From contig NZ_KI535295.1 in NCBI RefSeq assembly GCF_000482325.1, positions 1,227,060 to 1,291,059 of the forward strand: DNA of 64,000 nt. The letters are read 5' to 3'. The position numbers and the translations under genes were made by a program. Source of the DNA: Bacillus sp. UNC438CL73TsuS30. Lineage in GTDB: Bacteria; Bacillota; Bacilli; Bacillales; Cytobacillaceae. The first letter of the stretch is position 1. Each line of letters begins with the position of its first letter. The notes below the pieces were generated by a model, which saw nothing but the letters and a program-made list of their open reading frames with translations, searched no databases and had not been told where the DNA came from. Positions 54,204 to 64,000 of the stretch are shown in pieces.

Positions 54204-54626
54204 ATGGATATAGAAATTCATAGTGATTTTTCCAATGCAAATCTCGATGAAATGAAGGAAGTTTATGTCTCTGTCGGGTGGACGAAGCATTCAAATGAGA
54301 TTATTAAACAAGTTTTCGAAGCAAGTAATGTCATAGCTTTAGTGAAAGTAAATGGAAGAATTATTGGAATGGGTAGAGGGATGACAGATGGGGTTTTTAA
54401 TGCTGCAATTTATGATGTAGTTGTTCATCGAGATTTTCAAAGACTAGGAATAGCTAAAAAAATTATGGAGTTTTTACTTGATCAGCTAAATCATGTTTCT
54501 TGTGTACATTTAATATCTACAGAAGGTAACGAAGGATTTTATCGAAAACATGGATTTAAAAAGCTGAAAACTGGAATGGCGAGGTATTTAAATCCAAGTC
54601 TAAGTGATCAATATTTAGAGTGTTAA
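54204..54626 (+). CDS. GNAT-family N-acetyltransferase
   Basis: 140 residues from ATG 54204 (GGGGTGG upstream). Acetyl-CoA-binding motif A is VVVHRDFQRLGIAKKIMEFL (R/Q-x-x-G-x-A). FYRKHGFKKLKTGMARYL is motif B. Substrate unknown. Terminator follows. Confidence 0.9.
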   Translation: MDIEIHSDFSNANLDEMKEVYVSVGWTKHSNEIIKQVFEASNVIALVKVNGRIIGMGRGMTDGVFNAAIYDVVVHRDFQRLGIAKKIMEFLLDQLNHVSCVHLISTEGNEGFYRKHGFKKLKTGMARYLNPSLSDQYLEC

Positions 54627-54640
54627 TTATTTTATAACGG

Positions 54641-54676
54641 ATGCTTTGCTTCAATATGGCAAGGCATTTTTTTATT
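54641..54676 (+). terminator. Terminator of the GNAT gene
   Basis: ATGCTTTGC, loop, GCAAGGCAT, T run. Confidence 0.88.
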
Positions 54677-54785
54677 TACTCTTCCTACTTTAATTATACC
54701 ATTTAAAAAATGGTTAATATAGACTTTTTATTCCCATTCAGTACTGCTAAAATCAAAAGAACATGAATGGGGAGGAGAGATATGA

Positions 54786-57386
<2,601 letters not shown>

Positions 57387-57525
57387 TTTAGGAAGCCTTT
57401 TTTTTGAACAAGTGGGTAGCCTTTATCTAAGAAGGATTAATGCTTCTTTTTGTTGAACTTTATTGAAGTAGCCGATCACTTAGTCCATAACCATTATGAA
57501 TAAATACAAAAAGGGGGATATGAAT

Positions 57526-58092
57526 ATGACAAATAGAAATAAGGAGTTGCCACTAGAAGAACGTGAAGAATTACTTAGAGCATTGAAAGCTCGCTTTGAG
57601 AAAAACATGAACCGCCATATTGATCTTGAATGGGCTAAAGTCCAAGTAAAGCTAGAAGCTAATACTGAAAAATTGTGGTCGCTCAATGAAATGGAGAGAA
57701 CTGGCGGTGAACCCGATGTTGTTGGTTATGATAGAAAGAAGGACGAATTTGTTTTTTATGACTGTTCAGCGGAAAGTCCAATAGGTCGAAGAAATGTTTG
57801 TTACGACCGTGAAGCGCTGGAGTCAAGGAAAAAACATAAACCAGAAAATAACGCGATTGATATGGCTGCTGACATGGGCATTGAGCTTTTAACGGAAGAA
57901 CAATACCGCGAGTTGCAGAAACTTGGAAATTTCGATACGAAAACATCAAGTTGGGTAAAAACCCCTGATAATATAAGAAAACTCAAAGGGGCTATCTTTT
58001 GTGATCGTCGCTACGACACTGTCTTTGTTTACCACAATGGAGCAGAATCCTACTATGCGGCCAGGGGCTTCCGTGGCTCGCTAGTGGTCTAA
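57526..58092 (+). CDS. DUF4256-family protein
   Basis: 188 residues, ATG 57526 eight bases after AAGGGGG. Soluble; YDRKKDEFVFYDCSAESPIG, then RRNVCYDREALESRKKHKP, MGIELLTEEQYRELQKLG and the end GAESYYAARGFRGSLVV, all DUF4256 features. Function unknown. Confidence 0.9.
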   Translation: MTNRNKELPLEEREELLRALKARFEKNMNRHIDLEWAKVQVKLEANTEKLWSLNEMERTGGEPDVVGYDRKKDEFVFYDCSAESPIGRRNVCYDREALESRKKHKPENNAIDMAADMGIELLTEEQYRELQKLGNFDTKTSSWVKTPDNIRKLKGAIFCDRRYDTVFVYHNGAESYYAARGFRGSLVV

Positions 58093-58242
58093 ATTTTACT
58101 TAGACAGCTAAATTTGAATTTTAGAATGAATCACTTGGGGAAAGACCTTATTTTTATTCTTATCTGGCATAAATCCTAATGGGTTAAATAACTGCTGTTG
58201 GTCTACATACATATTAGGCTAACAGAAAATATTGTTTAAGAT

Positions 58243-58274
58243 ATCGGCTGTCATTTAGGCAGCCGATTTTTTTA
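58243..58274 (+). terminator. Terminator
   Basis: ATCGGCTG, loop, CAGCCGAT, T run; 150 bases after DUF4256. Confidence 0.88.
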
Positions 58275-58397
58275 TATGGACTCATATTCTTTTTAAATTC
58301 AACGCGAATAAAGCATCCAAATGTAAAACAGTTGAGTAATTACTTGAGGCTGTTTTCACAAAGGTTGTTGTTTTTAGAATAGTTTAGAGGGCCTGTT

Positions 58398-59050
58398 GAT
58401 TCGGACTCGATCGGCTTTGAAATCACCATCCCTGTCTGAATCAGGGCTCCATTCGGACTTGAGCGGCTTCGAAATCAACATCACTGTCCGAATCGGGGCT
58501 CCATTCGGACTCGGTCATCTTTGAAATCAAAATCCCTGTCCGAATCAGAGTTCCATTCGGACTCGATCATCTTTGAAATCAAAATCCCTGTCCGAATCAG
58601 GGTACCATTCGGACTCGATCAGCTTCTAAATCAACATTCCTGTCCGAATCAGGGCTCCATTCGGACTCGGTCATCTTTGAAATCAAAATCCCTGTCCGAA
58701 TTAGGGTACCATTCGGACTTGAGCGGCTTCGAAATCAACATCACTGTCCGAATCGGGGCTCCATTCGGACTCGATCATCTTTGAAATCAAAATCCCTGTC
58801 CGAATCAGGGTACCATTCGGACTCAATCAGCTTCGAAATTAAAATTTCTGTCCGAATCAGAGTTCCATTCGGACTCGGTCATCTTTGAAATCAATATCCC
58901 TGTCCGAATCAGAGCTTCATTCGGACTCAATCAGCTTCGAAATCACCATCCCTGTCTGAATCAGGGCTCCATTCGGACTCAGTCGTTTTCGAAATCAACA
59001 ACCCTGTCTGAATCAGAGCTCCATTCAGACTCGATCGCCTTGGAAATCAT
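58398..59050. repeat. Tandem array of thirteen 52-bp repeats
   Basis: The motif TTCGGAC (once TTCAGAC) starts at 58400, 58452, 58504 and so on every 52 bases to 59024, with no insertion or deletion. Each unit contains TTCGGAC and, about 29 bases on, GTCCGAA (sometimes GTCTGAA), so it is an inverted repeat, and neighbouring units also form an inverted pair across their junction. A central GAAATCAAAATCCCT or like stretch is conserved. Units differ by a few bases. No spacers, so not CRISPR. Noncoding. Confidence 0.93.
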
Positions 59051-59219
59051 CAGCTTTGAACAATAGTATTTATGCGATAAATTTAGTAGGAGAGCATCAA
59101 AGTATACGAAAATAGCCTTATTGATTTAACTGAAGTTAGTTTAATAGGAGAGGGATATTTCTTTTAATTCTTGAATAAAGATGATAAAAAAAGAAGTGGT
59201 GAGATAAATAGGACAGAAA

Positions 59220-60017
59220 ATGACGTTCTCTTTAGATAGTAAGATAGAAAAAGGCATAATCGATAAACTACGGAGTGAAGGTTGTATTTTTGCTGAAGAG
59301 GAAACACAGTTACTGATCTCAGAAGCTAGCAGTGTAGAAGATTTAATGAAAATGGTAGAAATTCGTGCCAGTGGATTACCACTTGAATACGTACTTGGAT
59401 TTACAACGTTTTGCGGCCTACGGATAGTAGTAGAACGGGGAGTTTTTGTACCCCGCCAACGTACAGAGTTTTTGGTCCAGCAAGCAGAAGCATTAACCCG
59501 TATCGATGATATTGTTGTTGATTTATGTTGCGGGTCGGGTGCTGTTGGTGCTGCAATCGCAACTGACTTGCATAAAATTTTATTGCATTCCGTTGATATC
59601 GATCCAGTCGCAGTACATTGTGCCTCCCGTAACATAGCAGACCTTGAAGGACACGTTTATGAAGGGGACTTGTACAATGCATTGCCCCGTTCATTGAGAG
59701 GTCGTGTGAACATAATAGTGGCCAACGTACCATATGTTCCGACTGATGCAATAAAGCTGCTCCCTCAGGAGGCACGTTTATATGAACCAAAAGTGGCACT
59801 TGACGGAGGAGAGGACGGACTAGACCTCCAGCATAGGGTAGCGGAAGAGGCTACTCACTGGCTTGCTCCTGGAGGACATCTTTTGGTAGAGACGAGCAAA
59901 AGGCAAGCAGCTAAAACCTTTGAAATCTTTTCTAATGCTGGACTCATGGCCGAAATAGTGAGGGATGAAGAATTAGATGCAACAGTTGTTATAGGAACAA
60001 TTTCATACAAAGGGTAA
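59220..60017 (+). CDS. PrmC-like N5-glutamine methyltransferase
   Basis: 265 residues. SAM-binding motif I VVDLCCGSGAVGAAIA near 103, then VDIDPVAVHCASRN, and catalytic NVPYVPTDA near 169, where true PrmC/HemK has NPPY. The N-terminal helical domain is short. Predicted methyltransferase for glutamine in a protein substrate; the altered motif makes release-factor modification uncertain. It lies 170 bases behind the repeat array. The upstream ribosome-binding site is weak. Confidence 0.85.
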   Translation: MTFSLDSKIEKGIIDKLRSEGCIFAEEETQLLISEASSVEDLMKMVEIRASGLPLEYVLGFTTFCGLRIVVERGVFVPRQRTEFLVQQAEALTRIDDIVVDLCCGSGAVGAAIATDLHKILLHSVDIDPVAVHCASRNIADLEGHVYEGDLYNALPRSLRGRVNIIVANVPYVPTDAIKLLPQEARLYEPKVALDGGEDGLDLQHRVAEEATHWLAPGGHLLVETSKRQAAKTFEIFSNAGLMAEIVRDEELDATVVIGTISYKG

Positions 60018-60089
60018 CAACAAAATAAGACCCCTGTTCAAATAACGGATGCGCTTAAAAATTCAATCCCTCACTATTTTAATAGAAAT

Positions 60090-60314
60090 TTATTTGACCA
60101 ATATCTTTTCGCTAACAATCCGTACATAGCGAACTAAAGTTGAATTGATCATATAATTACCATGTTCATTGTTCACAATAAAGTATTTGTTATGATCCAT
60201 CTTCTCAATTATTTCTTGTTCAACATCATCTTTCTTCACATCTAATTCTTTTATCAATTTTTCGGTAATTATTTCATGATCAAACGTATAGCAAACTGTA
60301 AATTCCTTCAACAT
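60090..60314 (-). CDS. Small acidic protein of unknown function
   Basis: 74 residues, ATG after AAAGGAAAA. Mixed alpha/beta: FTVCYTFDHEIITEKLIKEL, DDVEQEIIEKM, YFIVNNEHGNYMINSTLVRYVRIV. No family recognised. Confidence 0.65.
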   Translation of the reverse strand: MLKEFTVCYTFDHEIITEKLIKELDVKKDDVEQEIIEKMDHNKYFIVNNEHGNYMINSTLVRYVRIVSEKILVK

Positions 60315-60409
60315 TAATTTTCCTTTCTATTATCATGATGATGACAAAAAGAACGTCATCTTTTGAAAAAGTACATTTATAAAATTCATATATGTTAAGA
60401 GATTCGTTA

Positions 60410-60589
60410 TTATTTAGTTTTGCCTTTCAAAGACCTTACACATGAAACTACAATCCATAGTGAAATAATGATGGATAGTATACCTGCAATTTCATTACTT
60501 ACCCGATGCTTCTGATTTAAAAAAATCTCATACGTACCATAGACAAAACCTAAACAAATTAATAGTATGTCATGTATAGAAACCTTCAT
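60410..60589 (-). CDS. 59-residue membrane protein
   Basis: MKVSIHDILLICLGFVYGTY opens it, a second membrane helix (GILSIIISLWIVVSC) and a basic KGKTK tail. GGAGTAAAGAA lies before the ATG. Three 11-bp-spaced direct repeats sit about 55 bases upstream. Function unknown. Confidence 0.65.
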   Translation of the reverse strand: MKVSIHDILLICLGFVYGTYEIFLNQKHRVSNEIAGILSIIISLWIVVSCVRSLKGKTK

Positions 60590-60644
60590 TTCTTTACTCC
60601 TTTACCCAAATGAAAGAGGAAAGCGAATTCCTATCAGGATTTTA

Positions 60645-60672
60645 TGTAACAATTATGTAACATTGTTGTAAT
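60645..60672. promoter_or_regulatory. Triple 11-bp-spaced direct repeats (PhoP/WalR type)
   Basis: TGTAAC at 60645, TGTAAC at 60656 and TGTAAT at 60667 (plus strand), equivalent to (A/G)TTACA three times reading toward the 59-residue gene. Spacing and sequence fit OmpR-type response regulators such as PhoP (TTAACA-like) or WalR (TGTWAH-N5-TGTWAH). Confidence 0.5.
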
Positions 60673-60799
60673 AATTGATATAGTTTTGATGAATTTTTTT
60701 AAAATAGATTCTAAAGAATCATTTTTTAACACATTTTGTTATTAATGTAGTTCAAAAGTATTAGTTATATGTTGATAGGGTCTTTAGTAAAGTGTAAGC

Positions 60800-60843
60800 T
60801 GAAAATGATTTTGCTTTATCATTTTCAAAATTATAAGTATAAT
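60800..60843 (+). promoter_or_regulatory. Inverted repeat and -10 box before the GNAT gene
   Basis: TGAAAATGAT and ATCATTTTCA (60800-60809, 60818-60827) precede TATAAT at 60838-60843. The repeat is Fur-like in composition but does not fit its consensus. The -35 is poor. Confidence 0.35.
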
Positions 60844-60929
60844 AGGATTCCGCTTCAAGTGATTCGGATAAAAGACTCAAATACAATCTGATAATAAATG
60901 ATTTATTTAAATATGAATGGAGTGTATTT

Positions 60930-61478
60930 ATGGTTATCAACAAGAAAGAATTCAATGTGAAAGAGCTAACCTACACGATTAGATCTGCGATTAAAAGTGA
61001 TGCCAAAGACTTACCAGAATTAAGATTGCAAATTGATGGAGAAACTGAAAATATGGACAGAGAAAAAGGAGAAGCGTTCATTGACCAAGCTGGTTTTGAA
61101 AAAATAATTGAAACAGATACAATCCATCCTAAAAACTTATTTCTTGTTGCAGAAATGGATGGGAGATTAGTAGGGTATTCTCGTTGCGAAGGTAATGATT
61201 TAAAAAGATTCGTACATAAGGTGGAATTTGGATTAGGAGTATTGAAGGTTTTCTGGGGATATGGGATTGGGAAAAATCTCATGAAAGAAACGATTACTTG
61301 GGCTGACGAGAACGATATTAAAAAAATTGTGTTATATGGTGTTCTGGAAACGAATAATAAAGCGATTGAACTGTACAAAAAACTCGGTTTTGAAATTGAA
61401 GGCTTAATGAAAAAAGATAGAATCCTTTCTGATGGAAAATACTATAATACGTATATAATGGGAAGATTTCAAGAATAA
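60930..61478 (+). CDS. GNAT-family N-acetyltransferase
   Basis: 182 residues. Motif A LGVLKVFWGYGIGKNLMKE (Q/W-G-x-G-I-G) binds acetyl-CoA; IELYKKLGFEIEGLMKKDRI is the family end, like RimJ/YhhY-type acetyltransferases. Substrate unknown. ATGGAGTG precedes the ATG. Confidence 0.92.
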   Translation: MVINKKEFNVKELTYTIRSAIKSDAKDLPELRLQIDGETENMDREKGEAFIDQAGFEKIIETDTIHPKNLFLVAEMDGRLVGYSRCEGNDLKRFVHKVEFGLGVLKVFWGYGIGKNLMKETITWADENDIKKIVLYGVLETNNKAIELYKKLGFEIEGLMKKDRILSDGKYYNTYIMGRFQE

Positions 61479-61547
61479 TTCCAAAACTAACGAGTACTTC
61501 ATAAATACATTTTTAGATTTTTAAAAATAAAAGGTGGAGATTAAGTA

Positions 61548-61949
61548 ATGACAGTTATGAAGGCAAAAACATTGGGAATATCAATTAAGTGCCAACCTAA
61601 AAAAGTTTATGAATACATAACAAATCCTGAAAACCTTTCAGAATGGGCAATAACATTTTCTTTTTCAGTCAAAAAGTCTGCGCGCGGTGAATGGATTGTA
61701 GAAACTCCAGAAGGCGAAATGAAAATCGAATATGTTGAAAAGAATGATTTTGGAGTGGCAGACCATTATGTAATCACACCACAAGGGCAAAAAATATATA
61801 ATCCAATGAGAGTGTTCCCGAACAATTCCGGATGTGAAGTGATTTTTACTATATTTCAGGTTTCTGGTATGTCTGATGTTAAGTTTTTAGAAGATGCAAA
61901 GATGGTGGAACGAGATTTAAAAAGCTTAAAAAATGTGATGGAAGCGTAA
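61548..61949 (+). CDS. SRPBCC/START-like protein
   Basis: 133 residues. LGISIKCQPKKVYEYITNPENLSEW opens it, a classic SRPBCC start; the C-terminal helix is MVERDLKSLKNVMEA. A hydrophobic ligand pocket is expected. AAAGGTGGAG precedes the ATG. Followed by the dihydrofolate reductase-like gene with a gap of about 70 bases. Confidence 0.88.
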   Translation: MTVMKAKTLGISIKCQPKKVYEYITNPENLSEWAITFSFSVKKSARGEWIVETPEGEMKIEYVEKNDFGVADHYVITPQGQKIYNPMRVFPNNSGCEVIFTIFQVSGMSDVKFLEDAKMVERDLKSLKNVMEA

Positions 61950-62018
61950 ATTAAAAGCATTACTGATCAAATGAGGGGGCAGAAGAATCAAAATCTGAGG
62001 ATAAAAGGATGTATAGTT

Positions 62019-62588
62019 GTGACAAATAACGTGAAACAGAGAAGAATAATTTTAGATTTAGCAGTTACTTTAGATGGTTTTATTGAAGGGAAAAATGGAG
62101 AAGTTGATTGGTGTATTATGGACCCTGAAATGGGGTTTACTGATTTCTTAAATCAAATTGATACGATTTTATATGGTAGAAAAAGCTACGATTTATGGGG
62201 ACAATATATTCCGAAAAATGAAGACCCTGATACCGAAAAGGAAATTTGGAAATTGGTTCATAGTAAAAAGAAATATGTTTTTTCCAGAACACAAAAAGAG
62301 ACTGGTGATCAAGCAATATTTATAAATGATAATATTCTTGAAGAAGTAAATAAATTGAAGAAAAAGTCCGGAAAAGACATCTGGCTATATGGTGGAGCAA
62401 GTCTCATTACAAATTTTATAAATTTGGGGCTTGTTGATGAATTTAGATTATCTATTCACCCTGTTGTTTTGGGAGAAGGAAAACCGTTGTTTATTGATTT
62501 AAAACAGAGGATAAATTTAAAATTGGTTAATACAAGAACATTTTCCTCAGGCGTTGTGCAAATAATCTATCATTGGAATGCTGACTAA
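62019..62588 (+). CDS. Dihydrofolate reductase-family (RibD C-terminal) protein
   Basis: 189 residues from GTG 62019 (AAAGGATG upstream); an earlier in-frame ATG at 61971 lacks proper spacing. RRIILDLAVTLDGFIEGKNGEVDW and TILYGRKSYDLW are the NADPH-binding family features, with DIWLYGGASLITNFINLGLVDE near 120. Reductase of unknown substrate. Confidence 0.9.
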   Translation: MTNNVKQRRIILDLAVTLDGFIEGKNGEVDWCIMDPEMGFTDFLNQIDTILYGRKSYDLWGQYIPKNEDPDTEKEIWKLVHSKKKYVFSRTQKETGDQAIFINDNILEEVNKLKKKSGKDIWLYGGASLITNFINLGLVDEFRLSIHPVVLGEGKPLFIDLKQRINLKLVNTRTFSSGVVQIIYHWNAD

Positions 62589-62640
62589 ACAATCTTTCAT
62601 TCCATGGTAATACTCGACAGTAGTTTCACCTATTGAACTT

Positions 62641-62676
62641 AAGGGGAATCCATAAATAATGGGTTCCCCTTAATAT
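62641..62676 (+). terminator. Terminator
   Basis: AAGGGGAATCC, loop, GGGTTCCCCTT. Confidence 0.85.
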
Positions 62677-62887
62677 TATGGAATTATCAACATTAAATAC
62701 TAACAGAGCCGTTCTATTAAATGTTGTAGGAAATTTAGTTTACCCCCAATTTTGTTAATTACCCCAAAACTGCATTTATATACCATCCAAAATCTGTTAA
62801 AATATTACTAATATATGGAGATTAGCAGAATGGTTTGGGTTTGGATCTCTTTTTGTAGAGATTCAATACCAAAGGAGGGGAAGAATT

Positions 62888-63091
62888 GTGTTTTGGATAA
62901 TGGTTGTTCTATTAATCGTCTTAATAATAGTATTTGAAGAGGCAGCCAGCTATTTTTGGAAACAATATTTATATGGGCCCAGTAATAAAAGTCAAAGAAA
63001 ATGGAAGAAATGGATGATGAAGGCTTTAACTTTTATAAGGAAAAAACCGCAAATAGAAATACGTGAAATGAAGAAAGAAAAGAGTTCATAA
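62888..63091 (+). CDS. Small basic membrane protein
   Basis: 67 residues from GTG after AAAGGAGGGG. One N-terminal membrane helix (VLLIVLIIVFEEAASYFW), then a Lys/Arg-rich cytosolic tail. No family recognised. A GATCTC/GAGATT hairpin sits near 62846-62866 just upstream. Confidence 0.65.
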   Translation: MFWIMVVLLIVLIIVFEEAASYFWKQYLYGPSNKSQRKWKKWMMKALTFIRKKPQIEIREMKKEKSS

Positions 63092-63225
63092 GCATTGGAA
63101 AAGCAGACAGGATAAAAGGTTCAAACCTAGAAATACCTCAAAAGTAAACCCTAGTGTGCGGTAAAATAATTATTTTGGACAAAGTTCAATTTCATTTATC
63201 GTAGATGATGGAGGGCTGTGTTCAG

Positions 63226-63251
63226 AAGGATTGCTGCGGCGATCTTTTTTT
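63226..63251 (+). terminator. Terminator
   Basis: GATTGC, loop, GCGATC with G-U pairing, T run of seven. Confidence 0.75.
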
Positions 63252-63352
63252 ATTTACAATAACTTTACATTTAACTTCTTGAAGCAAGTATATAAGTGAT
63301 TTATTATATAAGCGGTTAGTTATATGTTTATATGAAAAAAAGAGGTGCAATC

Positions 63353-63700
63353 ATGTTAAAATCCACCGTCGATATAGACCAAGCTGCTAATGTTTTTAAA
63401 CTATTAGGTGATAAAACACGATTAACCATTGTTGGCATTTTAAAACAACGTGAATGTTGCGTTTGTGAACTACTCGAAATCTTTGATACGAGTCAGCCGT
63501 CCATCAGCCAACATCTTCGCAAATTAAAAGATGCAGGACTTCTTAAAGAAGAAAGAAGGGGTCAATGGGTTTATTATTCCTTAAATCACCAAAGTGATTT
63601 ATATGACCTTATCGATGAAATTTTAAAGCATGTGCCTGAACAAGCTGAAAAAATCAAACAAATTGAAAAAAGCAATCCTACGCTTCGTTGTGGTTGCTAA
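63353..63700 (+). CDS. ArsR-family metal(loid)-sensing repressor
   Basis: 115 residues from ATG 63353 (AGAGGTG upstream). Winged helix with the metal-binding ECCVCELLEIF in the alpha-3 helix (three Cys, as in As(III) sensors), recognition SQPSISQHLRKLKDAG and a C-terminal CGC. Releases the operator on binding arsenite or a similar ion. TATATAAG..TTATAT-type sequence lies in its promoter. The next gene is an aquaporin, a common arsenite channel partner. Confidence 0.93.
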   Translation: MLKSTVDIDQAANVFKLLGDKTRLTIVGILKQRECCVCELLEIFDTSQPSISQHLRKLKDAGLLKEERRGQWVYYSLNHQSDLYDLIDEILKHVPEQAEKIKQIEKSNPTLRCGC

Positions 63701-63731
63701 GCAATTAAATCATCAAGGAGAATAGAACAGC

Positions 63732-64000
63732 ATGAAAAAAAAGTTAATCAGCGAATTTTTAGGAACCTATTTTTTGGTTTTTGCTGGAACGGGTGCCGTT
63801 GTAATTGACGACATTACGAAGAGTTTAACCCATGTAGGTGTAGCCCTAACATTTGGACTTGTCGTCATGGCATTAATTTTTGCGTTTGGTCACCTTTCTG
63901 GTGCTCACTTTAATCCAGCGGTTACGATTGCATTTTTAATTCATGGGGATATAAATAAGTGGGAAGCAATTAATTATATTATCATTCAAATCATTGCAGG
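63732..64000 (+). CDS. Aquaporin / MIP-family channel (cut by right edge)
   Basis: At least 89 residues: helix one ISEFLGTYFLVFAGTGAVV, helix two, and the first NPA box HFNPAVT near 62, the signature of aquaglyceroporins. AAGGAG precedes the ATG. It follows arsR by 31 bases, so it probably belongs to its operon and may let arsenite or a related small neutral solute out (compare AqpS). Confidence 0.9.
   Translation, partial: MKKKLISEFLGTYFLVFAGTGAVVIDDITKSLTHVGVALTFGLVVMALIFAFGHLSGAHFNPAVTIAFLIHGDINKWEAINYIIIQIIA

Noticed and set aside
58521..58784. 87-residue open frame within the 52-bp array
   Set aside because: It is only the repeat read in shifting frames; there is no ribosome-binding site, and 52 is not a multiple of three.
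58398..59050. CRISPR array
   Set aside because: Units follow each other with no spacers, the period is a fixed 52 bases throughout, and no cas genes are near.
60800..60827. Fur box before the GNAT gene
   Set aside because: The palindrome has the wrong spacing for the 7-1-7 Fur pattern.

Overview
The window looks like chromosome from a spore-forming, low-GC Gram-positive of the Bacillaceae, probably close to Neobacillus/Bacillus. The evidence is AT-rich DNA, strong GGAGG ribosome-binding sites with many TTG and GTG starts, and a set of genes typical of the group: a Spo0A-type regulator, YjcZ-type sporulation peptides, DUF3231, DUF2642-like, DUF3934, DUF4317, DUF4256, DUF817 and BA3454-like proteins, UvsE and Rph. 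No tRNA, rRNA, integrase or complete insertion sequence was seen. It reads as ordinary chromosome with several decayed genes and repeat DNA rather than as a prophage or plasmid.

Layout. At 0-9 kb lie an oxidoreductase (cut by the left edge), a stand-alone glnA with a GlnR/TnrA-like box, two tiny YjcZ-type genes, a second-copy-type Spo0A regulator with a Spo0A box in its own promoter, a HAD phosphatase, a DUF2294 protein, and a PAS-rich sporulation-type histidine kinase interrupted by an in-frame stop. At 9.3-16.8 kb is a respiratory nitrate reductase operon (narGHJI), preceded by a hemerythrin-like gene and two small unknown genes in tight register. At 17-35 kb are mixed housekeeping and accessory genes: a multicopper oxidase lipoprotein, a large PQQ-propeller/SH3b/LysM protein with no signal peptide, a frameshifted DinB gene, a haem-type membrane protein, an EamA transporter divergent from a MarR regulator with a long palindromic operator, an amino acid permease, UvsE, a QorB-like reductase, a BMP lipoprotein, a flavin amine oxidase and an NlpC/P60 hydrolase with a WalR box.

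At 35-58 kb come many small metabolic or stress genes: an M20 peptidase, an FAH-family enzyme, a MOSC protein, a MetX-like hydrolase, DUF4317, an aromatic acid exporter-like protein, a Dph6-like ATPase, a DUF2975/Xre/DUF817 group, a VOC protein, a GNAT protein and a rifamycin phosphotransferase (rph). Two gene fragments also lie here: a 5'-truncated metallo-beta-lactamase-fold gene and the first 24 codons of a CwlJ/SleB-type hydrolase. At 58.4-59.05 kb is a strictly phased array of thirteen 52-bp repeats built from inverted TTCGGAC/GTCCGAA arms. At 59-64 kb are a PrmC-like methyltransferase, small genes, a GNAT protein, an SRPBCC protein, a dihydrofolate reductase-like protein, and an ArsR regulator followed by an aquaporin cut by the right edge.

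The strongest unexplained signals are the 52-bp array, a two-copy dispersed intergenic repeat (about 30.4-30.75 kb and, inverted, 50.1-50.56 kb), the Spo0A paralogue with its own 0A box, the split kinase, the hemerythrin-X-Y-narGHJI arrangement, and direct-repeat response-regulator sites upstream of the cell-wall hydrolase and of a 59-aa membrane peptide. All functional calls come from reading the sequence; no database search was run.
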